Source: Anoplopoma fimbria
Taxonomy: Eukaryota; Chordata; Actinopteri; Perciformes; Anoplopomatidae
Assembly (NCBI RefSeq): GCF_027596085.1
Contig: NC_072463.1
Coordinates: 574,692-638,691, forward strand
Length of the DNA stretch: 64,000 nt
Direction: 5' to 3'
The notes below the pieces were generated by a model. It was not told the DNA's origin and made no database searches. It saw only the letters and a program-made list of their open reading frames with translations. Numbering within the stretch: position 1 is the first letter of the stretch; the number at the start of each line of letters is the position of its first letter. This document shows, piece after piece, positions 1 through 10,142 of the stretch. A program made the translations under genes and the position numbers.

Positions 1-36
1 AATTTCTTTACTGACGACTCTCTTGTTTCTGTTCAG

Positions 37-321
37 AGTCTGTCAGGTTGGTGGGAGGAGCCAGTCGCTGTGCAGGAACACTGGAGGTGAAACATCAAGG
101 AGACTGGAGACCAGTAGAATACTCTGACTGGACCCTGAAGGCAGCATCTGTGTTCTGTAGAGATCTGGACTGTGGCTCTGCTGTTTCTGTAGAACTGAGA
201 GTGGAGTCCTCACAGAGATCTGTGTGGAGGTTGTACTCTAGCTGTGTTCATTCTGGATCTACTCTGAGGGAGTGTTCAACATCAGGTTCCTCTTCCTTCA
301 TCCTGGATCTCACCTGCTCAG
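37..321 (+). CDS. SRCR exon A1 (six-cysteine type) of receptor gene
   Basis: This internal coding exon encodes one SRCR domain of a secreted or membrane receptor. It follows a TTCAG acceptor and ends at a G/GTAAG donor. It is 285 nt long and phase 1-1 (2 nt, 94 codons, 1 nt). The domain starts ESVRLVGG, has C1 in SRCAG, C3 and C4 in FCRDLDC, C5 in SSCVHSG, C6 in REC and C8 in LTC. The canonical C2 (after the W of GDW) and C7 are both absent. It belongs with exon 10656-10931 in a subfamily that reads VEYSDW and VELR, unlike the three EP-type exons. The gene's signal peptide and earlier exons lie upstream of the window. SRCR domains of CD163, CD5 and DMBT1 type bind proteins and microbial ligands; the ligand here is unknown. 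Confidence 0.85.
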
Positions 322-858
322 GTAAGCCCATCAGTGACTAATTCCTATGTCTGGGTCCAGTCCCTCCCTAACTACATACTGTGAGTCTGTATACAAACAC
401 TCTGAGGTGGCTCTATCCCTTCATGAACCTTCACCTGTCACTTCCTCATCAGGTGAACCGTTAGATTCCCTTTGTCTGCTTTCATTTCATTGACTCTGTT
501 TATAGCTTTAACATTGAAATGTGCTTATAGTTATGGCTCACAAGCACAAGTAACACTGCTGGTCTGATGTTTATGATAAAGAGAATATATGAGTGAACAG
601 TAACGTGTGATATGAAGAGAAATGAAATGTGTAAGAGGCCTCATAATAGCTGTAATGATACCACTCACATTCATCTCTACAGTCTGAACAGGTGTGCACA
701 TTCTCCTTCAACTATGTTTTTATAGATCACAACTTCTGCGTGGGAAGTGGCGCCCCCCTCTTTCAGGCCCCGTTTTGTGCCGACTCAGCGGTTGTAAATG
801 AGACCCCTGGTCTTGAGTCGTGCTTTTGACTCTTTGCCTCAGTGGTGGCTTCCGCCTT
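322..858. other. Receptor intron segment, no recognised element
   Basis: The first ~140 bases after the donor match the sequence after exon A2 (about 3524-3700), including the phrase ATTCCTATGTCTGGGTCCAG, so the exon and its downstream flank were duplicated together. I see no coding sequence in the remainder. Confidence 0.6.
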
Positions 859-1706
859 TACAATAAGAAGTGGACATAGTCACTGTGACTTCATCCATTG
901 GTTTCTGGACGACAGTTTTGAAACCTCAAATTCAGGTTTTTGGACTCAGCCATCTTGTTTTTTTGCAACCAGAAGTCACATGAGAGGGAGGAGCTCAGTA
1001 AACCCATGTTCAGACAACCAAAGTGTTAAAATGAACTTTCATTCAGTGAAAACACTCTGAAAGGGTTAAAGTTGTGAGACCAAAACATGGACAACTCTCA
1101 GACCGGACAACGCTGTGGTGACAACCTGTCAATCAGTGTGTAGCCCCGCCCTAAAGCATCCCCTGCTTTATGGTCTGTTTGACTCTAAATGGAGCATCAT
1201 TTACTAAATGAACATCATGCTGTATTGAAGAAGACTTGAAACTAGAGATTGAGACCATAAACTCTTTTCTCTGCATTTAACCCATCCCAGAGGAGCAGTG
1301 GGCTGCTATGAAGCACCCGGGGAGCAACTTGGGGTTAGGTGTCTTGCTCAAGGACACCTCGGCATGTTGCCGGTAGAGGGGTTTGAACCACCAACCTTGT
1401 GGTTACGGGACAAGCGCTCTACCTCATGTGCCACAGCCGCCCAAACTCTAAATTTGACTCTAAATGGAGCATCATTTACTAAATGAACATCATGCTGTAT
1501 TGAAGAAGACTTGAAACTAGAGATTGAGACCATAAACTCATGTTTACAATGTTTACTGAGGGAATAAATCAAGAGAGAAGTAGAGTCATTTTCTCATAGA
1601 CTTCTATACAACCAGAGGAGTCGCCCCCTGGTGGACAGGAGAGAGAATGCAGCTTTAACACATGAAGCAGTGACTTCACTCTCAGAACCAGAGGTTGACA
1701 CCTGGA
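859..1706 (+). repeat. Dispersed repeat family 1, copy a, with SINE inside
   Basis: This is a copy of an interspersed repeat seen about 11 times in the window. It begins near AAGAAGTGGACATAGTCA, passes through GTGTAGCCCCGCCCTAAAGC and ends near GAGGTTGACACCTGG. It is interrupted by a tRNA-derived SINE, and about 80 bases of its own sequence (about 1187-1264 and 1458-1541) are present on both sides of the SINE. I cannot assign the family to a class. Confidence 0.75.
1265..1442 (-). mobile_element. tRNA-derived SINE, tail lost
   Basis: Read on the minus strand this begins GGGCGGCTGTGGCACATGAG, with a Pol III A-box-like TGGCACATGAGG and a B-box GGTTCAAACCC, followed by a SINE body. It lacks the 3' tail that its twin at 6410-6629 keeps; the body stops at TTTTCTCTGC and is joined directly to family 1 repeat sequence. 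The short open frames over it are SINE sequence, not genes. Confidence 0.75.
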
Positions 1707-1909
1707 CAGTACCCAGCATGCATCAGCACGCCAAAGCTTTAATGTGATTTATTACTGATTGTTGTTCAACGTGTTAAAGTGTTGTTAATAGTAGCCGACA
1801 TGTAAAAGTGTTTTTGTGTAAAGTAATACATTTGATGATTTAGCCCCTTTTTACCATTGTGACCCATTCTACTTATGTACTTATGAAAACCTCAGTCAAT
1901 GCACTGTGT

Positions 1910-2672
1910 TGTGACAACCTGGATTTTATACCAGATCTCACCACCGGTTACACCCCGGAAACATCCACCTTTTTGGACTCTACGCACCGATTCGTTGACA
2001 GTTTATGCGGCAATTCAACCTGGTAAACCTCCGCCACCGACAGTCCTCCGGTACTCTGAACACAGTGACATATCAGTCCAGATCCACTGGATCAGACTGA
2101 CTGACTGACTGACTGACTGACTGACTGACTGGATCAGACTGACTGACTGACTGACTGACTGACTGACTGGATCAGACTGACTGAGTGAGTGCATCCATTT
2201 TTTGTTTTGCTTGAGGATTTTTTGTTGCTTGGAGTGCATTTATGGAATGAAATGGATTTTGGATTTCGACTGTAAAATAATTTTGGGTGACCACATTACC
2301 TGACCTGAAGGGAGAAAGAAACCCTGGAGAGCAATTTAGTGTTTGATTGGGTTTTTGCTGTGTGGGCTTTGGGGACTGTGGGATTTTTGAAGGTTCTTGT
2401 GTGTAAACCTTAAATATATTAATATTGTGAAATTCTCTGGTGTGTTGGTGTTCTTGCTCGGGGTAAATTGGGTCATTCAGTGTGTGGGGTGTACATATAA
2501 ACTGGATGTACAGCCTTTGTGACGGTTGTTTGGGTATATAAAAAGAGAAAAGGATAAAATTATTAACATAAAAAGCAACTGTGACTGACGCATCTTAAAT
2601 GCCAGGAGAGAAACCTGGCTGGCACCCTGACAAAAGACAATTAAAAGACCACATCTCAGTGAAACTGTCACA
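1910..2672. mobile_element. Solo-LTR-like insertion with target-site duplication
   Basis: A 763-bp block begins TGTGACA and ends TGTCACA, with a 6-bp direct repeat CTGTGT immediately on each side (1904-1909, 2673-2678). The duplicated locus near 7097-7110 reads through with only CACTGTGTGTTATG, which looks like the empty site. TG...CA ends plus a short duplication fit a solo LTR. A TATATAAAAAG motif lies at about 2534-2544. No internal retroelement genes are present. A DNA transposon with short inverted ends is the alternative. Confidence 0.55.
2090..2190. repeat. (CTGA)n tetranucleotide array
   Basis: GACT/CTGA units are broken into blocks by GGATCA spacers, forming a small higher-order repeat inside the LTR-like insertion. 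Confidence 0.9.
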
Positions 2673-2839
2673 CTGTGTTATGAGCAAATTTTTTTATATG
2701 GTATGTTTGTATTATTAATAATATTGGTTATTATTTCTTACTAATGTTGACTTATTGTATTCATTAATTGCACCTCTGAATCTTTTTATTTAGTGTCTGG
2801 TGATTTTTCTCTCTCTCTCATCTTCTATCATCTCTACAG

Positions 2840-3145
2840 ACTCTGTCAGGATGGTGGATGGGACTAGTCTGTGCTCAGGTAGACTGGAGGTGAAGTCCAA
2901 CCAGAGGTGGTCCTCAGTGTGTGAAGATGACTTTGACCAGCAGGATGCAGAGGTGGTCTGTAGGGAGCTTGGCTGTGGGGCTCCTTCAGTCCTCCAGGGG
3001 GCGCTCTATGGAGAAGTGGAGGCTCCAATGTGGACCAAAGAGTTCCAGTGTGGAGGCCATGAGTCTGCTCTCCTGGACTGTAGAAGCTCAGGCTCAGATA
3101 GAAACACCTGCTCACCTGGCAAAGCTGTTGGACTCACCTGCTCAG
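2840..3145 (+). CDS. SRCR exon B1 (canonical eight-cysteine type)
   Basis: This exon encodes a group B SRCR domain. It follows a CTACAG acceptor and ends TCAG/GTAGA. It is 306 nt, phase 1-1, with 101 full codons. All eight cysteines are visible: LCSG (C1), SSVC (C2), VVC and LGC (C3, C4), FQC (C5), LDC (C6), NTC (C7) and LTC (C8). The acidic EDDFDQQDAE stretch after C2 and the GGHES stretch after C5 resemble the cation-binding positions of SRCR ligand sites. The nucleotide sequence is identical to exon B2 at 7261-7566 and has one difference from B3 (a Gly-Asp-Val-type region aside, only codon 6, Asp here and Asn in B3). It sits 93 bp before exon A2, forming a B-A pair. Confidence 0.92.
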
Positions 3146-3238
3146 GTAGAAGAGGAGCTGCAGCTTTGATCTGGTTCATTTCTGTTCTACTGAAACTCAC
3201 TTTGTTCTTTTACTGACGACTCTCTGGTTTCTGTTCAG

Positions 3239-3523
3239 AACCTGTCAGGTTGGTGGGAGGAGACAGTCGCTGTGCAGGAACACTGGAGGTGAAACATCAA
3301 GGAGACTGGAGACCAGTATATGGCTCTGACTGGACCCTGAAGGAAGCATCTGTTGCCTGTAGAGATCTGGACTGTGGCTCTGCTGTTTCTGTAGGAGAGA
3401 GAAAGGAGTCCTCACAGAGATCTGTGTGGAGGATCTACTCTGACTGTGTTCATTCTGGATCTGCTCTGAGGGAGTGTTCAACATCAGGTTCCTCTTCCTC
3501 CATCCTGGATCTCACCTGCTCAG
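3239..3523 (+). CDS. SRCR exon A2 (six-cysteine, EP type)
   Basis: An SRCR exon of 285 nt, phase 1-1, opening EPVRLVGGDSRCAG and ending at a TCAG/GTAAG donor. It retains C1, C3, C4, C5, C6 and C8 and lacks C2 and C7. Against A3 (7660-7944) it differs at 14 codons (residues 29, 55, 59, 64, 66, 68, 75, 78, 80, 81, 83, 85, 86, 87 counted from the first full codon), and all 14 replace the amino acid. Most changes lie between C4 and C8, flanking C5 and C6. The preceding 93-bp intron is identical to that before A3. This looks like a diversified ligand-facing domain. Confidence 0.88.
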
Positions 3524-3707
3524 GTAAGCCCATCAGTGACATCATCTATGTGGCGATCTGATTCCTATGTCTGGGTCCAGTCCCTCCCTAACTACATACT
3601 GTGAGTCTGTATATAAACACTCTCTGAGGTGGCTCTATCCCTTCATGAGCCTTCACCTGTCACTTCCTCATCAGGTGAACCGTTAGATTCCCTTTGTCTG
3701 CTTTCAA

Positions 3708-4456
3708 ACGTGACTTTTCTGCATGTTGAACTCTACTGGCTCAGCACCTGGTACAGCTGAAGTGGAGACATGTTTCTTCATCCAGTTCAAGGCACATCTT
3801 CTGAGGAGTGGATACTTGTGTTCCATCAGTTGGTCCCATAACTCTTCATTCATGCCAGGTGTTTCCCTTCATTTGATCTCAATGTAGATCTGCAGTGAGA
3901 GAATCTCATTCTCAGCAGCAAAGCTGTCCAGGTGGAGCACTGATACTATGCTGCTCTCAGTGAAGCTCTTCTGATGCTCTGATCTTGCTCCTCATAGATG
4001 TCAAGCTGCAGAATGTCTTTGCCCTGATGTTTCACTTCTGCCTGCATGTGAGGAAAGTTCTCATTGTTAAAGCCAACTTGACAGCAGTTGTATCTTTTAA
4101 ACGTGTTCTCTTCACTGATCCTGTTGATGACGTGTTCATCATAATCCTGCAGCTCTACATCAGGTCTGCTAAACATTTCAGGGAGATGTGTCAGAAACAC
4201 TGGATCTAAAAGCCACTGGTAGTCCTCTAGCGGTGCTTTTTCTGCATGTTATGATGGATTCAGAAAGTCTCACTGACAACAAGGTGCCTCTGCTCAGCCA
4301 TCTTACATCCGTGTGCAGCAGTAGGTCTCTGTGTTCCAAGCCCTTCTCCTCCAAGTGAGCACAGAACAGCATTCTCTGTAGAGTCCTGGTCCATACAGAA
4401 CTCACAATCGTCATGGCAACATCCCTCCCTTCTTTCATGTTTACATCTTCCACCAC
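3708..4456 (-). pseudogene. Degraded hAT/ZBED-like transposase-derived fragment
   Basis: On the minus strand, broken frames contain HTDVRWLSRGTLLSVRL and a following stretch with FKRYNCCQVGFNNENFPHMQ and GKDILQLDIYEEQ. The HT(D/E)VRWLSRG motif is typical of hAT-superfamily transposases and host proteins derived from them (ZBED5, SCAND3, GTF2IRD2-type). Frames are interrupted and neither end is complete, so this is a dead fragment in a receptor intron. I cannot tell a transposon from a retrocopy of a domesticated gene. Confidence 0.6.
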
Positions 4457-5104
4457 AACACTAGCTGGTGAATTCTACATGATGATGAAGGAAGCCCAGG
4501 AAAGTTCACTATGTCTGCACAACATGATGAACCCAGTAGCACTAATCCGTCTCGGAGCTTCTCTGCACCGTTTTGTAATGCTGCTCCAAATGTCCCTACT
4601 GTGCTGAGGCCACGCTCACGTTGCAGATGAGACAGACAGCGTTTTAATTTAAGTTAAACAGGCCCTATTATGCTATTTTCCGGGTGCATATTTTTATCTC
4701 CAGTTCCAGTAACAACATGTTTACATGAGTTAATGCCCATAATCCTCCTTGTTCTTCTCATCATTCTGTCCTGCAGCACCTCTTCTCACCCTCTCTCTGA
4801 AATGCTCTGTTGTAGCTCCTCCCTCCAGAAAGCAAAGTCTGCTCTGATTGGCCAGCTAGCCGCTCTGTTGTGATTGGTCAACGTTTGGCATGCGTCAGAA
4901 ATGTCCCGCCCCTTACAAACAGAATTCAGCCCTGTCTTCCAGAGCGGTAAAAAACACTGTTGAAGCTGTTCTCTCTGAAATGCAGCGAACACATTAAGTT
5001 TTGGTTGTGCTGCTCTGGCAAAGTGTTAAAAATGAAATGTAGACACTTTATCTTCATTTCATCTGCCTTCAGAAGTCCAAACAAAGGACATTTCCCCTCA
5101 CAGA

Positions 5105-5350
5105 TAAGATAAGATAAGAAAGCGTTATTAATCCCTGATGGGGAAACTTATTTGCCACTGGATCAAGTCATACAAACAACAATAGACATAGTTACCACAG
5201 TACACAACAGACAAACACATCACACGGAATAAATAACACCATGAAATGCCTTTTGAGACATGAATAACATCAGAAAGATGCTAGATCTAAAAGACACATC
5301 TTAAACAGTTTAACAGACTTTTGATTAAACAGTGTCACTGTTCCTTGTCA
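5105..5350 (-). mobile_element. Non-LTR retroposon 3' fragment, (TTATC)n-tailed
   Basis: The plus strand shows GATAAGATAAGATAAG followed by a diverged form of the ATCCTTTATTAGTCCC phrase. The same 3' end recurs at 6410-6450, 16548-16790 and 17277-17335, so it is the tail of a LINE/SINE pair inserted in minus orientation. Confidence 0.5.
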
Positions 5351-5567
5351 ATCAGCTTCACCTGTCTTTTTGAAAACATTCATTAAAAAATCAAACTGCT
5401 GCTGGAACAAAAGACCTTCTGAGTCGTTCAGTAGAACACTGAGGCATCCTTAGTCGCTCACAGAAGAGCAAAGCGTCTTCTCCACATGAGGCCGCAAAAA
5501 ACAAATCTCCGCCTCTCTCTTCTGTTGTTTGAGGGCCAAACTAGCCAGGGGGGTTTTTAGGTAAATA

Positions 5568-5720
5568 AAGTTACATTATGACCTCATAAAGTTACATTGT
5601 TACCTCATAAAGTTACATAATGACCTCATAAAGTTACATTATGACCTCATAAAGTTACATTGTTACCTCATAAAGTTACATAATGACCTCATAAAGTTAC
5701 ATTATGACCTCATAAAGTTA
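5568..5720. repeat. 21-bp tandem repeat with 63-bp higher-order period
   Basis: About seven units share ACCTCATAAAGTTACAT. Three unit variants (ending TTATG, TTGTT and AATG) cycle in order, giving a 63-bp superunit. Confidence 0.85.
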
Positions 5721-6093
5721 AGGAGGTGAAGGACAGAATTCAATGAAGCTGTTTCAGGAGCTCAGAAGCTTCTGAGGGGGGGTAACTCCTTTTAGACGTG
5801 GACTTCAGGTTTTACACTCTACAGACCTTTTCCATGTACAAATATATATATAACACACTAAAGAAGAGGGGAAAAGTGGAAAAGCATAATAGGGACACTT
5901 TAAGAGAAAAAGAATCCTCCTCCCAGTCTGACTAAATACGTTTTGGATCTTTTAGCTTTTGATATTTGTGTTTTAAGCTAACTTAGCTAGCTGGTAGATC
6001 ACATGGACGGCTCTAAACTTCTCCAGTTTGTCACTGACAATGAGCATTGACTGCGACTCCCAACATGCCTAGAAACAACTGGACAATACCATA

Positions 6094-6896
6094 GAACGTA
6101 TATATGAAGTGGACGTAGTCATTCAGAGTCATCCATTGGTTTCTGTACTTTTGAAACCTCAAATTGAATATCTGGACGACAACATCTTATTTTTTTAAAA
6201 CCAGATCTGACATGAAAGGGTGGAGCTCAATACAACCATTTAAAGGCAACCAGAATATTACAATAAACATTCATGAAGTGAAAACACACTGAAAGGGTTA
6301 AAGTTGTGAGACGAAACATGGACAACTCCCAGACCTGAACACATGATAGAGACCTGTCAATCAGTGTGTAGCCCCGCCCTAAAGCATCCCCTGCTTTATG
6401 GTCTGTTTATAATAATAATCAATCCTTTATTAGTCCCACAATGGGGAAATTTTTTCTCTGCATTTAACCCATCCCGGAGGAGCAGTGGGCTGCTATGAAG
6501 CACCCGGGGAGCAACTTGGGGTTAGGTGTCTTGCTCAAGGACACCTCGGCATGTTGCCGGTAGAGGGGTTTGAACCACCAACCTTGTGGTTACGGGACAA
6601 GCGCTCTACCTCATGTGCCACAGCCGCCCAAACTCTAAATTTGACTCTAAATGGAGCATCATTTACTAAATGAACATCATGCTGTATTGAAGAAGACTTG
6701 AAACTAGAGATTGAGACCATAAACTCATGTTTACAATGTTTACTGAGGGAATAAATCAAGAGAGAAGTAGAGTCATTTTCTCATAGACTTCTATACAACC
6801 AGAGGAGTCGCCCCCTGATGGACAGGAGAGAGAACGCAGCTTTAACACATGAAGCAGTGACTTCACTCTCAGAACCAGAGGTTGACACCTGGACAG
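6094..6896 (+). repeat. Dispersed repeat family 1, copy b, with SINE inside
   Basis: This is a second full-length family 1 copy. From about 6455 to 7096 it matches 1265-1905 almost base for base, including the SINE body, which marks a segmental duplication. To the left of 6455 the two loci differ. Confidence 0.75.
6410..6629 (-). mobile_element. tRNA-derived SINE, full length
   Basis: The same SINE as at 1265-1442 but with its 3' tail: on the minus strand the body runs into AATTTCCCCATTGTGGGACT and an AT-rich end. The tail matches the stand-alone retroposon ends at 16548 and 17277, which suggests mobilisation by a LINE sharing that tail. Confidence 0.75.
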
Positions 6897-7260
6897 TACC
6901 CAGCATGCATCAGCACGCCAAAGCTTTAATGTGATTTATTACTGATTGTTGTTCAACGTGTTAAAGTGTTGTTAATAGTAGCCGACATGTAAAAGTGTTT
7001 TTGTGTAAAGTAATACATTTGATGATTTAGCCCCTTTTTACCATTGTGACCCATTCTACTTATGTACTTATGAAAACCTCAGCCAATGCACTGTGTGTTA
7101 TGAACTAAAATGTTTATATGGTATGTTTGTATTATTAATAATATTGCTTATTAGTTTTACTAATGTTGACTTATTGTATTTTTTAATTGCACCTCTGAAT
7201 CTTTTTATTTAGTGTCTGGTGATTTTTCTCTCTCTCTCTTATCTTCTATCATCTCTACAG

Positions 7261-7566
7261 ACTCTGTCAGGATGGTGGATGGGACTAGTCTGTGCTCAGG
7301 TAGACTGGAGGTGAAGTCCAACCAGAGGTGGTCCTCAGTGTGTGAAGATGACTTTGACCAGCAGGATGCAGAGGTGGTCTGTAGGGAGCTTGGCTGTGGG
7401 GCTCCTTCAGTCCTCCAGGGGGCGCTCTATGGAGAAGTGGAGGCTCCAATGTGGACCAAAGAGTTCCAGTGTGGAGGCCATGAGTCTGCTCTCCTGGACT
7501 GTAGAAGCTCAGGCTCAGATAGAAACACCTGCTCACCTGGCAAAGCTGTTGGACTCACCTGCTCAG
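7261..7566 (+). CDS. SRCR exon B2 (canonical eight-cysteine type)
   Basis: A 306-nt phase 1-1 exon that I read as nucleotide-identical to B1 at 2840-3145, as is the 93-bp intron that follows it. All eight group B cysteines are present. Identity over exon plus intron implies very recent duplication or gene conversion. The preceding ~180 bases also match the flank of B1, with small indels. Confidence 0.92.
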
Positions 7567-7659
7567 GTAGAAGAGGAGCTGCAGCTTTGATCTGGTTCAT
7601 TTCTGTTCTACTGAAACTCACTTTGTTCTTTTACTGACGACTCTCTGGTTTCTGTTCAG

Positions 7660-7944
7660 AACCTGTCAGGTTGGTGGGAGGAGACAGTCGCTGTGCAGGA
7701 ACACTGGAGGTGAAACATCAAGGAGACTGGAGACCAGTATATGGCTATGACTGGACCCTGAAGGAAGCATCTGTTGCCTGTAGAGATCTGGACTGTGGCT
7801 CTGCTGTTTCTGTAGGAGAGAGAGTGGAGTCCTCAGAGAGATCTGTGTGGTGGATCATCTCTTACTGTGTTCATTCTGGATCTACTCTGAGGGCGTGTTT
7901 AAGATCAGATTCCTTTCCCTTCATCCTGGATCTCACCTGCTCAG
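7660..7944 (+). CDS. SRCR exon A3 (six-cysteine, EP type)
   Basis: A 285-nt phase 1-1 exon between TTCAG and TCAG/GTAAG. The invariant first half equals A2 apart from one Ser to Tyr change (residue 29). The second half carries variant blocks: GERVESSERS, WWIISY before C5, and RACLRSDSFPF around and after C6. C2 and C7 are missing as in the other A exons. No terminal exon is seen between this exon and A4, so I read it as an internal exon of the same gene rather than the end of a separate one. Confidence 0.88.
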
Positions 7945-8155
7945 GTAAGCCCATCATCTATGACATCATCTCTTCCTCTGTGGTTTTCCGTTGGACTAAA
8001 CTGTTAAGTTATTCAGGACAATGACATCATAAAGGTCAGAGAGGTGGGCTTGTTTCTGGAAACTTCAAACCCTCCATAGACTGCTGGGCTCCACCTGGCA
8101 GGACTGCCTGCCTGCCTGTCTGTCTGTCAGTTTTTGATGAAAATTGCAAATGGAG

Positions 8156-8690
8156 AGACCATTCAAATGAGGAAAAGATAAATGTTCATTATTAACATAT
8201 GATATGTGACTGGACAACGGGCTGGACAACCTTCTGTGTGGAGTTTGCATGTTCTCCCCGTGTCAGCGTGGGTTCTCTCCGGGTTCTCCGGCTTCCTCCC
8301 ACAGTCCAAAGATGCATTGAAGACTCTAAATTGCCCGTAGGTGTGGATGTGAGTGTGAATGGTTGTCTGTCTCTATATGTCAGCCCTGTGACAGGCTGGA
8401 GACCTGTCCAGGTGAACCCTGCCTTCACCCATTGACAGCTGAGATCGGCTCCAGCACCCTTAACTGGATAAGCAGGTTACGGAAGATGGATGGATGTGAC
8501 CATGAATGTGATAATAAAGTCTTGACAGAGTCTTTGGACTCGAGGGGCGTCGGCCCTGAGCAGCAGCAAGATGAATCCCCCAAAAGTAAAAGTTAAAAAA
8601 TAAACACAGCCTTATATTTCCCCAAAAGAATGTTCTTGTACTTACCAAGCCGGAATGAAACGGGTCACATATGATCGATGAAGATGGCAT
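8156..8690 (-). repeat. LTR-like dispersed block, copy 1, interrupted
   Basis: This shares two segments (about 8156-8210 and 8510-8682) with 10179-10425, including CAGCAGCAAGATGAATCCCC. In this copy a different retroposon is inserted between them. On the minus strand the block has the look of an LTR (TATAAGG, then AATAAACA near the end), but I could not fix its ends. Confidence 0.4.
8211..8507 (+). mobile_element. Fish retroposon inserted in the LTR-like block
   Basis: It contains GGAGTTTGCATGTTCTCCCC and CCTCCCACAGTCCAAAGATG, phrases of a very common fish interspersed repeat, and ends in GGATGGATG, a GATG-type non-LTR tail. The copy at 10179-10425 lacks it and shows the uninterrupted sequence GATATGTGATGATAAAGTC. 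Confidence 0.65.
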
Positions 8691-9059
8691 AAGCTGATAA
8701 GATGAAGCATAACAATGAGCATGACAGAAATTTGAGGTCAGGAGTATCAACAATTTACCATGAATGAACATGTCAAAATGAGCGTGCCCTTTGCATTAAG
8801 GTTTCCCTTCGCTTGATTGAAAATGAAACCATACAACGTAATACGACTAAAGTGTATTTGAGTTTAAAGTCCCAAAACAAACTATACTTTTAGTGACGTA
8901 CATGAATGCCACAGGATGAGACGGCTACATTAAGGAACGGATGAGAACCTTACAGGTTATCCATTCTTTACCATGAAAAGCAAGTTTCACATAAATGAGC
9001 CTGTAGAGGGTTTAATGGTACAGGACGTGAGAGTCAGCCGAGTTCTGACTCATGTTCAT

Positions 9060-9460
9060 TGATTGTTATTGTCACGGTTCAAAGGCACAGAAACCCAAGA
9101 GCACGACTCAGGAGGCAAAATACAAGGATTTACAAATCCAGGCAGACGAACAAGGAACAAAGGGGTCAGGCTGATGAAGAATCCAAGGTTCACAGGCAGG
9201 GTCAAAAACAAGGTGGATCAGGATCAGGATCAGGAAAACTTACTAGTAGAATTTAAATGCTGGAAAGCTATGACACATGGCACGAAGGCAATCTGGCAAA
9301 GAGCTAGTGGAAGTGGGCTGGTAGATATACTATGGAGCTAATGAGTGAATGGGGAACAGGTGACAGGGGAGGATGAGCAGGTGACGATAATCAACTAGTG
9401 GAGGAGCAGGCGGGGGGGCAGGTCTGACATGACTGCAGAGAAGAACGTGAACAACACGTA
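9060..9460. repeat. Probable interspersed repeat, unclassified
   Basis: A G+A-rich block with GGCAGGGTCAAAAACAAG, a short ATCAGG expansion near 9215-9235, and GGTGACGATAATCAACTAG. The wording resembles a repeat common in fish genomes, but no second copy is in this window. From 9461 to 10142 I recognise nothing. Confidence 0.35.
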
Positions 9461-10142
9461 GTACCATTACAACTGAATTTGCCAGCTGAGCATGCTTGTT
9501 GTTGAGATGAGGTCAGCAATGACCAGCTGAATGAGGCAGCTGATTCTGTCTATGGACTTCATGAGCTGCACTGATGGTACAGGACGTGTGATGAGGGTTG
9601 TGAGGGCATGAAGGTTTAGCAGGAGAAGTCAGCACGCTAAATGCTGTATATACTAACACCCTTAGGAAACAGAGGGCTTAGATATATCCTGACTGTGTGT
9701 GTCTCTAAATCCCTGCTTCAAACCAGCCTCACAGACACCCGTTGTAGTACAGACACATGAATGAGGCCGCTGGTGAGGCAGAAGCTTTGAGATGTTCGGC
9801 TCTGTCTCCTGCATGGATGGTTTGCTGGGTTTGTCCGGAGACTGCACGCTGCCGATCAGGTTGTTACCTGCACAGTGACCAGGTGTAACCGGAGAGATCC
9901 TCAGGCAGGAAACGAGAGGAAGAAGAAGGTTTCTCCTCTGCTGAGGAACTATACGTCAGTTTGCTCCTAAAAACGAGACTGGAAAAAGGCAATGTGTACG
10001 TTTGCAAATTGCGTCGGTTCATAATGAAAACACGTAAACTGGGACGATGGAGAGCCACGTAGCAGCATGAATGTACTGACGGTCTAGAGACAGTCATATT
10101 TAAAAGAGACAGCAGCAAGATGATAGGCTAACCACGTCTTCT

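Larger units (their letters stand above)
4652..5903. mobile_element. Non-autonomous DNA transposon with terminal inverted repeats
   Basis: The left end carries GCCCTATTATGCTATTTTCC and the right end carries GGAAAAGCATAATAGGGACA, near-perfect inverted copies about 1.25 kb apart. No transposase frame is present. The body includes a nested retroposon 3' end (about 5105-5350) and a 21-bp tandem array (5568-5720). Confidence 0.6.

Noticed and set aside
1369..1442. tRNA gene
   Set aside because: A- and B-box sequences are present, but the cloverleaf is not convincing and the sequence continues into a SINE body and tail.
1298..1486. 62-codon frame repeated exactly at 6485-6673
   Set aside because: It lies on the antisense strand of a tRNA-derived SINE; the identity reflects the segmental duplication.
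2864..3115. Minus-strand 83-codon frame antisense to the B exons (also at 7285 and 11454)
   Set aside because: It is a shadow of the SRCR coding sequence; it recurs only because the exon does.
7212..7637. Start Met and 141-codon single-exon SRCR protein
   Set aside because: The Met lies upstream of the splice acceptor and the frame reads into the next intron; the domain is an internal exon.
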